From Pseudorasbora parva (lineage: Eukaryota > Chordata > Actinopteri > Cypriniformes > Gobionidae): a stretch of DNA of 64,000 nucleotides. The stretch is taken from contig NC_090182.1 in assembly GCF_024679245.1 (NCBI RefSeq), positions 34,309,047 through 34,373,046 of the forward strand, in the 5' to 3' direction. The stretch's first letter is position 1; every line of letters begins with the position of its first letter. The notes under the pieces are model-generated. The model saw only the letters and a list, made by a program, of their open reading frames with translations. It was not told the origin of the DNA and ran no database searches. Below, piece by piece: positions 44,700 through 56,310 of this stretch. Position numbers and translations under genes: made by a program.

Positions 44700-47030
44700 G
44701 AGAAAGAGAGAGAGAGGGAGAATTGAGTATTTACATATCAAAATAGCCACATGCTCCAGATTGCCACGCATATTTGTGTTAAATCAGATTAATATAATTC
44801 TTCAGCCAAATCACTGCAATCCTTCAACCACCTAAACCAAAATAAACAATTGTCTCCTGACCAGCTGACTAGAGAGCAAACATTATACTGTAGCTGAGAT
44901 ACTTTAAATATTGACATTGCATTTCAGGGCTTGAAAGTGTCAGAATAAGGCCAGACACATGGTTTATGCCAGTATGCAGTTATGGTCATCACATTAGAGG
45001 CATGTAGTCTTGCTGAACATGCTTACGGTTCACTCTTGCATTGCTGGGGTGGTAACAAGCATCAGTACTCAAGGGGGTGATATAGTTTCCTACAGATGTT
45101 TCTTTCATTAATCTGAATGTGTTCTTATTTAAGTTAACTAGCTTTAAAGAAGCCAACAAGATTATTTTCAAACTGCTGACATTTTAAAGCACAGCAACAT
45201 GCAAAACTAATGTAGATGTGCAAAGTATTTTTTGGGTCTAAAGGCTACTCAGTTATCCTAAACATTCACACACAAACTTCACAAAGGTGCAAATTTATGG
45301 ACATTAACAAGTTAATTACATTGATTACAAAACTGAAGATGTTTCAATACATTTAAGGAACAAAAACCTTTCGATGACGAAAACCAAAGATTCACTTTGG
45401 TTTTCAATTTACTAAGATCTTAAAGGGACTGAATAATAATTTACTCACCCTGATGTTGTTCCAATGCTGTATGCCCTTCTTTCTTTTGTGGGCCATAAAA
45501 AGGTTTTTTTTTTTTTGTTGTTAAATGTCCTGCTCGCGCTCATCAATATAATAGCCAAAAAAACAGCTTTTAAAAAAAGACAAAAGTATCACAGATGTAT
45601 ATCTTGTGACATGTGGAGATTATTCCATGTTCTGGGGAATACAATAGGATTTGGGGAAAAACAAACCAAAATGTTATGTATTTAACAAAATTCTTGACCT
45701 TGGTCGACGTGGGCACTCGTGGGACTCTATTAGCGCCGCAATTCAGTCCATCTCGCCCAGAAAAAGCACCCAAGTTGTGAGAAATCAAGATACAAAAACA
45801 CGACATGACTAGCAATGTCTAGAACTCCCAAAAAAGCATATATGCATTTTCTTTACTGAGTCAGATTTCACTGGACTGAAACTCTGTTTGTCTGATGACA
45901 ATTGTAAATAACATCTTGTTACAATGAACAAAAAGGATAAATTAACTTCAGAGAGGGTTACTGCGTGGCGCTAAAAGAACATGCAAGTACAGCTGTCCAG
46001 AGAAGACTAGTGGCCAAGGTCAAGAATTTTGCTACATAATGCACTATATTTTTGTTTATTTTCACCAAACCCTATTGTATACCCCCAGAACACTTAGCAC
46101 ACATTACTAACATTGAATACATGGCATGTGTTGCATGGGATAATTCTGTGATACTTAAGCATCTTTAAAAAAAAATTGTGGTTCTATTCACTGCCATTAT
46201 ACAAATAGACCAGCATTTGTGAGACATTTGTTTTTTTTAAAAATATCCTTTTGTTGTCAATAAAAGAAAGCAGGGCATATGGCATTAGAACAACACCAGG
46301 GGGATTAAATGACTTAGTTTTAATTTTAGTGTGAACTTTTCCTTTTAAGTTCTACTGAAGATTCTCACCTGAGAAGATATGTTCAAAATTCAAGGCAAAC
46401 ATCTAGTCACGTGTGGTGAAGTGAAAACTATGGCTGGAAATCTGTGGCCCTTCTGCTCTAGTTACAGCCCCAACTCATCCGTTAATCACATGACTGGCAT
46501 TTTCAGGCCTGTCAGCTCTTTGAAGCTGTCGGTGGGATGGTTTGATCTGAGAGTGTATACTCCTGCAGGAGAGGTTCCAGTCTAGGCAAAGGAAAACAGC
46601 TCATTGCTGGGCTAACAGCTTAATCACTATGGCTCTTACCCTTCACAGAGCCCCTCAAGTTACTAAGATCATCTACACATAGCTCAATTGTTCATGTCAG
46701 GCTTATGCTCATTGCAATCATTGTGCATACAGTGTATTTTTATTGGTAATGGTATTTTGTTTAAAAGCCGTTTCAGGATTAGCATAGGTTTGTCATTTTA
46801 GCATGATTCATAAATGTAGTTTGCGTGTTGCAAAACTGCTCCAGAATTCCATATAGCGCTCCGTCAGCTTACAAACCATGCACACATACTTCAAGACTTC
46901 ACAATGCCTATAAAGGTGTCTGAGGGAAAAACGAGTTTATTTCATGGAAAGTCAACAAAACTTGTAAGGATGAGTGATGTCAAGTTCCTAAGCCAAACAA
47001 ACTCTTGTTTCCCTTTCATTAAGGCAAAGT
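44700..47030. other. Upstream fgfrl1 intron sequence without exon
   Basis: Contains a TACTCACCCTGATGTTGTTCC repeat fragment at 45440 and otherwise short frames. I looked for the Ig1 exon on the minus strand and saw none. Confidence 0.45.
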
Positions 47031-47041
47031 GACACGGTAGA

Positions 47042-47657
47042 GTGCTGCTTTTCATACGTCGTCCATGTAGGCGTGTTCATAATTTCGAACAAGCTCAATA
47101 TGACAGAGATGTTTGTATAACCCTTCAGTATGTTTGCTTTCATGTCTGCAGTGGAGACGGCAATAGAAAACCAGCCTTTTCCGTAGGAAATCTGAGCGCA
47201 GCGCTCTGCTCCGCTGGGTTTTCACCAGGCTGTAGCCTTCTAGATGTAATGTTCATTGGTGAGGTTGTGGACCAGGTACCCTCTTTTGCAAGAGTTTCTG
47301 TGGACTTTGGCGAGAGCTGGCATGAAACATCCAACTTGGCTGTACCACGTCTTTCAGGGGTAGCAAAAGCCATCTGGTGTCCAAGATTTATTGCGCTTGC
47401 ATGTTTGATATATGACCTCCAGTGTTGTCAAAAAATTTGAATCGCTGCATCGATGAAGTTGAACAGTCGCCATGTTTTTCTGGAAGCAAAGCAACCACCT
47501 TCGCTCAAAGGAAAACTGTTTCTCAATACAACTTGCTAATTATGCTGTCATCCTCTACGTCTTTGGTGAAGTCAGCTATGAAACCGGAGAGGGCTTGGAG
47601 ACAACCCTCATGAGTGAAATCTTGACAGGAGAGACAATATGGGGTGCTAGCTGTTAG
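47042..47657 (+). other. Unassigned open segments, possibly repeat-derived
   Basis: A 132-codon plus-strand frame (47042-47440) contains FSVGNLSAALCSAGFSPG and MFIGEVVDQVPSFARVSVDFGESW; a second frame (47422-47657) contains FGEVSYETGEGLETTLM. The opposite strand is also open for 77 codons at 47373-47140. I recognise no family. The locally higher GC and open text are unlike the surrounding intron. It could be a decayed transposon open frame or exapted sequence. Confidence 0.3.
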
Positions 47658-47659
47658 GC

Positions 47660-49284
47660 TTTACCTTGGCTTTGATTTACTGAATTCCAGCACTGGCTTA
47701 TGGAAACCATTACCAACTCTACTGCTACACAGCTCTATATTAACAGCCAGCTCTAAACTGTGAAAATTTATGGGCCGTGGTCATAGCAGAGACGTTACTA
47801 CATTACTGACTACAGACTAACCCGAGAATGAATAACACTAAGAAGTTGACAGATTAACTGTCTGCCGAGCATATTTATGTTTAATCGCACCAATGTATCT
47901 TTTGGCAACTGCGTATTTGGAGGTAAAAGAACCTAGCTTGTGGACGTTTCGAAATATGAAAAACTGTGACCTAGCTCATACGTCGCTGTTTTATAACAAA
48001 AACTTTTTAATTTAAACATCATGAACAGCTTGATGTTACAGCAACTGTATTATGATCCTATTATCTATGAACATCAAATCACAATGGAATCTGTTTACTT
48101 TCTTAATACAAATACAAGTTTTTTTTATTTTATTTATTATTTATTATTCCAATGTATTATTCCAAAACATTGTCTTCATAATTCTGTTTAATTCTGTACA
48201 GATAAAAAATGGGTTAGTGCAGTCAATCGATAAAAAAATAAATCACATTTTTCTGTAATTAATCATGATTAATTAGAGGTGATTACTTAAGGTGACTAAC
48301 GAGACGAGAGACGAGACACGAGACACAAGATCGGGTTCATGAGAATGAGACCAGACAAGATTTTTACATAGTATTTTCAAGAAATCCTCATTGATGAAAT
48401 GCATGACTAGAAAAATTGTTTGCAGGTGCATTTGAAATGTTTTAACTAAATCAACTTGTAATGAATGTCATTTATTTTTTACTTTCTGAGTATGGATAAT
48501 CATATGCAGTAATGTACAACAAGCACTGTAGAGCTTTTGCACAAACTCAACTGAACGACTTCTGTCCGTTATGATTGTTTCTTTAAACCTTAGAACTGCA
48601 CATGAGCTTCTTTTGACCTACAAACTGAACTCCTTCCTCCATATTGATCATAGATATTAAGTGCAATCAATAACCATAATCAAAGTACTCAATATTCAAA
48701 GTGCAAATAGAGACCAAATTGTCTCTATTTGCACAGCATTAACTTATTAAAATCGCATTTGAATGCGCGTTCCGTTTTCTTTCACGTTAAATTTAGCAAT
48801 TGCCGACTTTGTGGATAGTGGTGCTGAATGTGCATTTAAAAAATGTAAGTCTGGCGCTTCTGCTGCGCAACGAATCCTCTGCCAAAGGTCTAGACCACTA
48901 ACATTTTACACACACTCGTAACACACACAACGTGCAAGTGCTTTACTAACAAACACTCATAACACACGCTCGTCTTCTCATCACGTGAAATTTGGACAGC
49001 TCGTTTTAGATGAGCTGATGGAATTGCTGAATGTGTTTATTATCCACCTTAATTAAATTGTTTTTATTTCTATAAAAAGCAAAAGTAGAGTTGAGGTATA
49101 ATGGAAACGTAGCATTTTATCCTAACTTTGCCCTCCGTCAGATATGAAGCGAGACAGCTTTTCAACTCGATAAGAAATCTAGTCATAGTTTAGTCTTGCG
49201 AGAACTTGTGGCACGAGATCTCGTCACACGGTCACACCCCACGATTAATCGCACCAAACATTAAAGTTTTAAATATATTTTTAT
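47660..49284. other. Intronic or intergenic sequence with repeat fragments
   Basis: 48290-48360 has a GAGACGAGAGACGAGACACGAGACAC run and 49200-49250 has ATCTCGTCACACGGTCACACCCC, which may be opposite ends of one element. AATCATGATTAATTAG at 48260 and CACGATTAATCGCACC at 49240 suggest a hAT-like copy around it. Not resolved. Confidence 0.4.
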
Positions 49285-50597
49285 TAGTGCTGGGCAACGA
49301 TTAAAATGTTTAATCACGATTAATCGCATGATTTTCATGCGCAAAATTCAATAATGAATACAAAAGTGCTGCTAAATGAACAAAAGTGCAATAACATATG
49401 GTTTGCAAGCACTTTAAACAAACAAGGTGCTTTTTTACAGCAGTTAAAAATTAGTAACAGTTACAGTATTTCTTGTAAATATCAACTTAAACCTTAATTT
49501 AATCAAATTAAATTAAATTGGTGGTATACATATATTGATTCTGTAGTAATATTATCATCAGTGTTCTGTCAGCTTTTACATAGGCCGACTTAAATCTGCA
49601 TATTTGTGATATTAACCCCAGGGCGTTATTTAATTTATAAAGGCCATTTTTTAAAATCGTATTAAATGTATGCATCACCTTTCATCTTAAATTCTTACAT
49701 TTGATTAATAAATTCAGTTATTATAGCAAAAACACTATAGGCTGTTACCAATCAAATTAAATAATTTAAACTGCAAAAAATGATTGATGTTCTAAATAAA
49801 ACCTGCAATCATACTTTTAAACATAACCGCCAATAGGGGGCAGCAAGTGATCATCTTCATAAGTGAGTCATTAAATCGTTCATTCAAATGATTAATTCAA
49901 AACGCTGAATCATTTATTAACAAAACACCGCACTGAGTGTTGCTTTCTTTTGGAACTATTTTCGTCGGTGAAATCATGGGTGAAATGGAACAAAAAAGGA
50001 AAAAGGTTGTTTGGATCTAAAATCTAAGTAACTTAATATTAATTAGACTACTTGTTTATTGAACTAGGCTACACCATTCATGCTACACAATTCACGATTG
50101 CAAAGTCGACTTGTGTTATTAACAATACCATAAATCATAAATATCAAAATCTACAAAAAACTCAGTTTTACCCCAGTATGTTTCTTCTGTGAGATTATAT
50201 TGCTGCTCAATTGTTTTGATTTCTCCACGAATGTCTCAGACAGGCAGCGCGAGCCTCAACGCGACTTGTTAATGTACCAGAGGTAGAGACACATTCATCA
50301 ATCGCTGTTTACAGTGAATATAATAAAAACAAAAACAAAAACCTGAATCATTCTCACGCTTCTGGTTATTTTTATATTTTATTTGTCCCAGACTAAGAAT
50401 GTCAAGCCCTTGGCTTAGGCTACAGACAGCACTGTATTCTCTTGTGACCAATGGTTTGTCTGTATGTGTATTCAGAAGTAGTGAGCAACGGGCTTTCAAT
50501 ATAATAATAAATAACTACGTTAATGCGCGATAAAATAATTGTCGGCGTTAATTAATTAATGCGTTAACGCGATAACGCATTAACTTGCCCAGCCCTA
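49285..50597. mobile_element. Non-autonomous hAT-like element with perfect 8-bp duplication
   Basis: 1313 bp between ATTTTTAT at 49277-49284 and ATTTTTAT at 50598-50605. The ends are TAGTGCTGGGCAA and the complement of TAGGGCTGGGCAA. Sub-terminal sequence repeats TTAATCGCG/CGATTAA phrases at both ends. No transposase is visible. The perfect duplication suggests a fairly recent insertion. Confidence 0.88.
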
Positions 50598-50786
50598 ATT
50601 TTTATATTGTAATAATTTCACATTTAATCTACAGATTAATATAGAAGCATCATTAAGACAATAGCCTTTGTTTTAAATATTTGCAATATACATATATAAT
50701 AACTATAAACCATTATAATAAATGTCACATTTGCCTGCCCTTTAATATAACAGGCAACGTTTTTTCTAGTGGCCCAGTCAGACCAG

Positions 50787-50897
<111 letters not shown>

Positions 50898-51192
50898 CAA
50901 GAAAAGAACAAAGGTAAACTAAAACAGTTAATATAAAAATAATTTAAAAAATATATACATAGATAAGGTGTAATCAGTCGTACGTACAGTGGCACAGTGC
51001 CCATTTAGTAAATGCGCAGCTATACAGATGTGTTTTGACTCTGTATTTGAATGTGGCTTCTGCTGGAGCACATCTGATCTGTTCGGGAAGCTAGTTCCAA
51101 CTACGGCTTGCATAATAGCTAAAAGCAGACTCTCCTTGCTTTGAGTGAACTCTTGGTATTTCTAACTGATTTGAACTTGGGTTTGTATTTAA

Positions 51193-51965
51193 AGGGTTAC
51201 TTCAGCGATTAGCATATGGCTTTGTATCAGTAGACACCCTGGAGAATATTCAAATTATTGTGCTTTCCCCCCTCATATCTCCCTGAGACGAGAGATTTAT
51301 GCATTTTATTTCTGGAAAAATTCCTCCTATGATGCAAAATGACGATTTTTGCATCATAGGAGGAATGTTTGCCTAGAGGCTAAAGACTACAGCCAGCAGA
51401 GGGAGCCATTTCCGCATGTTTTGAATCTGCGCATGGGGGATGGGAGATTACACTCAGCTGGCAGGGAGAGCTCAGTTTGCAGACAGGATCATTTAAACGG
51501 AGCTATGGTGAGCAATGTAAGTCTTTTAACTTCTCAAATTCATTTCTATGAAAGTTAAGCTTGCAAAGGCATGAACTGAAACGCGTGCCAGACTGAACTC
51601 CTGTGTGAATGTATGCCGAAAATGTAGTCGTGATTACCTCAGCTCTCATCACTCGTGCAGTTAGTGCTCAGGGCTGTGACACTCGCGCGGTGACTCACTC
51701 ATTATATTGAACAGACACCTTCAGTTTTTAATTGTAGTGTCTTCTCTAACTCAGTCACAGTAATGAAGTTGGTGGTGTTGGCAATGGCCTCACAGGGCAG
51801 CGAAGCATTCTGGGAATTGTAGTCTTTCATCCCCATGGGACAAAAATACATTTTCTGTCATTTCTCAGTCTAGAAGACACCAAATTCAAAAATAATTTCA
51901 CATTTCTACTGCATTGATGACCCAGTTTAAATACAGATTCATCTTCCCAGTGCTGAAGTACCCCT
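51193..51965. mobile_element. TTAA-flanked DNA element B, copy 2
   Basis: 773 bp between TTAA at 51189-51192 and 51966-51969, inverted relative to copy 1 at 166-823. Ends AGGGTTACTTCAGCG and the complement of AGGGGTACTTCAGCA. It carries a perfect hairpin at 51320-51366 that is only half present in copy 1. Inserted in an L2-like LINE. Confidence 0.82.
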
Positions 51966-51969
51966 TTAA

Positions 51970-53220
51970 TCAGCATATCTGCAATGTATTTAGGTCCTAG
52001 CTCATTGAGAGATTTATAAACAAGTAGTAGTACTTTAAAATCGATCCTAAATGTAACTGGAAGCCAGTGTAAAGACCTGAGGACTGGTGTGATATGGTCA
52101 TATTTTCTGGTTCTGCCCAGAATCCTGGCAGCAGCATTCTGTATGAGCTGCAGCTGTCTAATGGTCTTTTTGGGAAGGCTGGTGAGAAGGCCATTACAAT
52201 AGTCCACCCTACTGGTGATGAAAGCACGGACCAGTTTCTCTAAGTCTTGCCAGGAAACAAAGCATTCTAGCAATATTTTTCAGATGATAGTATGCTGAAT
52301 TAGTTATTGCTTTGACATGACTACTGCAACTCAGATCTGACTCCAAAATCACACCAAGATTCCTGACTTGATTTTTTGTTATCAGACCTTTAGCCTCAAG
52401 ATATGCTTCCACGTTGAGAATTTCATCTTTGTTTACAAATGTTGTGATTTCAGTTTTTTCTTTGTTTAACGGAAGATAGTTTTGGCACATCCACTTGTTA
52501 ACTTCATCAATGCATTTGCACAGGGAGTCAATAGGGCTATAGTCATTAGGGGATAGTGCTAAGTAGAGCTGGGTGTCATCAGCATAGCTGTGGTAAGCAA
52601 TATTGTTCTTTTTCATTATTTGTCTCAGTGGCAGCATATACAGGTTAAATAGAAGTGGTGCAAGAATTGACCCTTGTGGGACTCTGCATGTCATGGATGT
52701 CCACTCAGACCTATGGTCACCTATACTCACATAATAACCTCTCCCTTCTAAGTATGACCTGAACCATTTGAGGACCATCCCAGAAAGCCAGACCCAGTTT
52801 TCCAGCCTGTCAAGAAGTATGTTGTGGTCAACAGTATCGAATGCAGCAATATGGAGTTATCTAGATTTCTCTTTTTCAGAAGAGGCTTAACTATTGCAGT
52901 TTTAAGGGCCGTTGGAAAAGTCCCATAGAGAAGTGAGGAGTTTAACACTTCTAGGAGATCTGCTTCCAAACAGTTAAACTTTTGAAAAAAGAAGTGGGGA
53001 GTGCGTCAAGGGCGCAGGTTGATGTTTTAAGGTGCTGTACTGTGTCTTCTAAAATGTTACCGTCAATTGTTTCAAAATCAGACATAGTAATTTTCTGAGG
53101 TTTTGGTCTGATCTGTCTGACCCCAGAGCAACTCAAGGATGTGCTGATTGCCTTTCCGATATTTTTGATTTTCTCTGAGAAAAAGGAAGCAAACTCGCTG
53201 CATTTGCTGTCTGAGAGCAT
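51970..53220 (-). pseudogene. L2-like reverse transcriptase, broken
   Basis: Frames in order on the minus strand: LLYGTFPTALKTAIVKPLLKK (52930-52865, RT entry), a loss near 52845, then MVLKWFRSYLEGRGYYVSIG and CRVPQGSILAPLLFNLYMLPL (RT), [19 protein letters not shown] (YADD catalytic pair, about 52600), EITTFVNKDE and VRNLGVILESDLSCSSHVKAI (thumb), [20 protein letters not shown] and [24 protein letters not shown] text (52240-52050). This part is better preserved than the copies at 4.6-8.7 kb. Confidence 0.85.
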
Positions 53221-53691
53221 TTCTCTTGGAATGTGACTCGGGGGGTGGGGGGGGGGAGGTTGTTAGTCTGTCTACAGTAGCAAAAAGAGTGCATGTGTTG
53301 TTAATGTTTCTGTTTATAATATTTGAAAAGAAGGTCTGTCTAGCTTTGCCTAGTTCAACATTGAAAGCATGAAGGCTGTCTTTATAGATGTTATAATGGA
53401 CAAGTTGTCAAATATATATTAATATATATTATATAAAAAATATATATTAAATAAAGCTATCAAACACTTCAAACAGGTCTTCAATGATTAAATGAAATAT
53501 AGATTAATCCTTATTAAAGCTGAAAGTCAAGAGCAGTGAGTGATTTTATTTTTGTCTTTAGTTCTTTGATTAACATTAATGACAGTATCATATTAGGCTG
53601 CTGTCACTTTAAGACCTGGCGCACATGACCTGTATCTGGCACATTCGTACAACTCTTTACATTAATTTAAGACTTTGTTTAACTAATTTAA

Positions 53692-55022
53692 AGGGTCATG
53701 AAACCCCCCTGCTGCAGCGGTATTTTTTCACACCTTCGATATGAAAAGGCTTCTTAAAAGATGAGTGGTCGACTGTGAAAAGGTGGGATGGGTATTGTGT
53801 GGAAAGAGGGAATGGTTTGCATAAATAGGGGAGTGTCAGTAGGTGCATTAAGATTAGCGATACCAACAGCAGCAGTTACAGCGGTTCTGAGACATGTTCT
53901 TGGTTCACGTTGGCATTGTTTACCACAGTGACATTAAATGAGGGATGAGTACAGCGAATGAGAGAGCTATGACGTGCAGCAGAGATCGCAAATCATTCAG
54001 CTCTTCAAACCAGCATAATTCAGTGAGAAATGAAAATAAATGTTATTCTGCATGACGAAATATTTTGCAAACGTGCTAAAACTATATTTGTCCAAATATG
54101 CACGCTGTTTGGCAAGATGAACAACGCGCTGATGTGATAAGAGAACGTGAACCACCCAACATGCGATGTGCTAGAGATGTGTAGATCGGGGTAAAAGCGA
54201 AGGGGTTTGAGGCTCGACCGCGGATCTGAAGCACAAAGCGACGCGCACTGGATTGCCGTGACGATCCGCGCGGTCACTCAGCAGCTAAATCTATATTTGT
54301 CCAAATATGCACACTGTTTCACTAAGAGCCCGAACACATTCGGTTTAGTGCATGGCTGTGACCACAAATAAAACGGAGAGGACGTGGCTTTTGTTCATTA
54401 TACAGATTGGTTATTTAGCACTCCTGACAAAAATTAGGCAATGCTTGCAGGTTCGGCGTGCGATTGCTCAAGTTAATTTTACTTTACCGAGCCTTTGTAG
54501 CAAAGGCTTCCACAGACGGCGGCGGTTACAGCTCGCTCGGCGCCCTTTAAGTTATTTCGTATCAGCACAACGCCTAGCTTTCCTCCGTGACTTTTCCGCA
54601 CGCTGCTTCCAAAATTTCCCCACCATATCTCTACAATAATGATGGAATACGAGCCTGACAGAAGTGACTGTCTCATGCATATTAACTAAATTATCTTGCA
54701 TGCATACTACAGCGCAGGGATTGCGCGGACTGAATGAGCTTCATGTCATGAATATATATCGAGAATCGCTCGGAGCGGTCGACGTCAGCATGTGCCCAGC
54801 AGCCCATACTTGGGCCGAAAAGGCCGCGCCGACGTCAGCATTTGTGACGTTGCTCCGACTAAGCTTTTCAAACCGGAAGACAGAAATCTCTCTGAAAAAT
54901 GCAAAAATAACTATTTTCACATATGAATACCATTAATGAGTACCCTTAGTGTTTTCAATGATGTGCAGCCTATACATATCTGTTTACATCTCAACAAAAG
55001 TGTTTCGGGGTTTCATGACCCT
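53692..55022. mobile_element. TTAA-flanked DNA element C
   Basis: 1331 bp between TTAA at 53688-53691 and 55023-55026. Inverted ends AGGGTCATGAAACCCC / GGGGTTTCATGACCCT are perfect over 16 bp. GC-rich stretches with CGCGCGG phrases lie inside; no transposase. The same target and AGGG-type ends as elements A and B suggest mobilisation by related enzymes. Confidence 0.85.
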
Positions 55023-55029
55023 TTAAGAT

Positions 55030-56020
55030 TGTGCTTCCAAGGATACTCCAAAAACGACATTTTGGCATTCATTTTGACTGTTCAAGCTGTCTGAAGCGGC
55101 AGTCTGTGCGTACGAGTGTGTCACACAGACAGGAGATTTACAGATAAATGCACTTCTCTTTTGTGTCTTATTGCTCTGGATTGGTTTAAAAGGATTAATC
55201 GTTGTGTTAATTGTGTTAAATATTTTTTAACACATTAAACTGAAAAAAGAAATGTTTTATATACACCAATATAGGAATTTATTTATTTAGTACCATAAAG
55301 CTATTGTAAAATGAAAGAAAATAAAAGGTAAAAATATTCTATAAAAGCATCTGGAGTTTCCAGAAGGTACAAAGACTGTTGAGCTCATTCTCTGATTTGC
55401 TCCAGCGGTTTCAATGTTGACCTGTTCCATAACGTCAACTTCTGAGTCCGCCTGATCACCTACAGTCATTCCTATTTTGGCACAATCCCAAACAATCCTG
55501 AATCCGTTCTTCAGCTGTGGACTGACCCCGCATTAAGTGTTTCCGTTTCTCTTTTAAGGATTACCGGAGCAGAGCAGAGGGAAAAGCGAAGAGCCTTGAT
55601 GAGACTTTGTCTACCCTAAGGGCTTTCATGAATACCAGCTGAATTCACATTACGAAAAGAAAATGTCAAGGAAGACCTAGCCAATCTGTGGAATTAAATA
55701 TATGACAGAAATATAAATAACAAAATAATCTCTGTTCACTGACTGAATCCATAAAACCTTCTGGTGTGCTATAAAAACAGGGGTCAAAATTACACTCAAC
55801 TACAGCCTACCCCAAAATAAATAAATGATTTATTTATTTATTTCAGAAATCACAATTTTATGAGTGTCCAACAATGTTATATATGTTGTTGACTTGTGTA
55901 CTTACATTATCCCAAACATTTCCAAAAATGTTTAAATCCAGAGAAATCAGCTATTTTAAACAAGTCACAGACTGTGTCATTGCGTTGCCTGTCAATTAAG
56001 TCATATCCACGTTATCAATC
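55030..56020. other. Interval without recognisable gene
   Basis: AT-rich with short frames. No exon or repeat border supported. Confidence 0.45.
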
Positions 56021-56310
56021 AACTTCAATCAACTTTATTTATATAGCGCTTTTACAATCACGATTGTGTCAAAGCAGCTTCACAGTGTCAAACAGGACAG
56101 TATTGCAACAAAATTATATTTGGCTGTACAGTCGTTCTGGAAAAAACAGTGATGTTATCAGCTTATTTTAATTTATCATAGAGCGACAATGTTGGCATAT
56201 CAGTATTATAGTTTATAGAATTAAATAAAACCTAATTCATAAATTTTATTTGTATAATTAGCTGAATAACTTTAATCATAATTTTAGTGTCTCCAACGTT
56301 ACCATGGAAT
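56021..56310 (+). repeat. L2-like LINE tail fragment
   Basis: CAACTTTATTTATATAGCGC, GCAGCTTCACAGTGTCAAAC and the CAGTCGTTCTGG phrase match 4650-4770 and, reversed, 23755-23900. The downstream part matches the sequence near 4790-4870. Confidence 0.7.

Larger units (their letters stand above)
50930..53225 (-). mobile_element. L2-like LINE, minus strand, interrupted by element B
   Basis: On the minus strand the RT region runs from about 53220 to 51970 and the 3' part continues at 51190-50930. Element B sits at the TTAA between them. The 3' part reads YKPKFKSVRNTKSS-like text and [32 protein letters not shown], matching the end of L2 polyproteins. The copy is 5'-truncated and broken, with a junction near 52845 where RT text is missing. 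Confidence 0.82.

Noticed and set aside
47140..47373. 77-codon minus-strand frame considered as the missing fgfrl1 Ig1 exon
   Set aside because: It lacks the paired cysteines and tryptophan of an Ig domain and has no suitable phase-1 splice borders.
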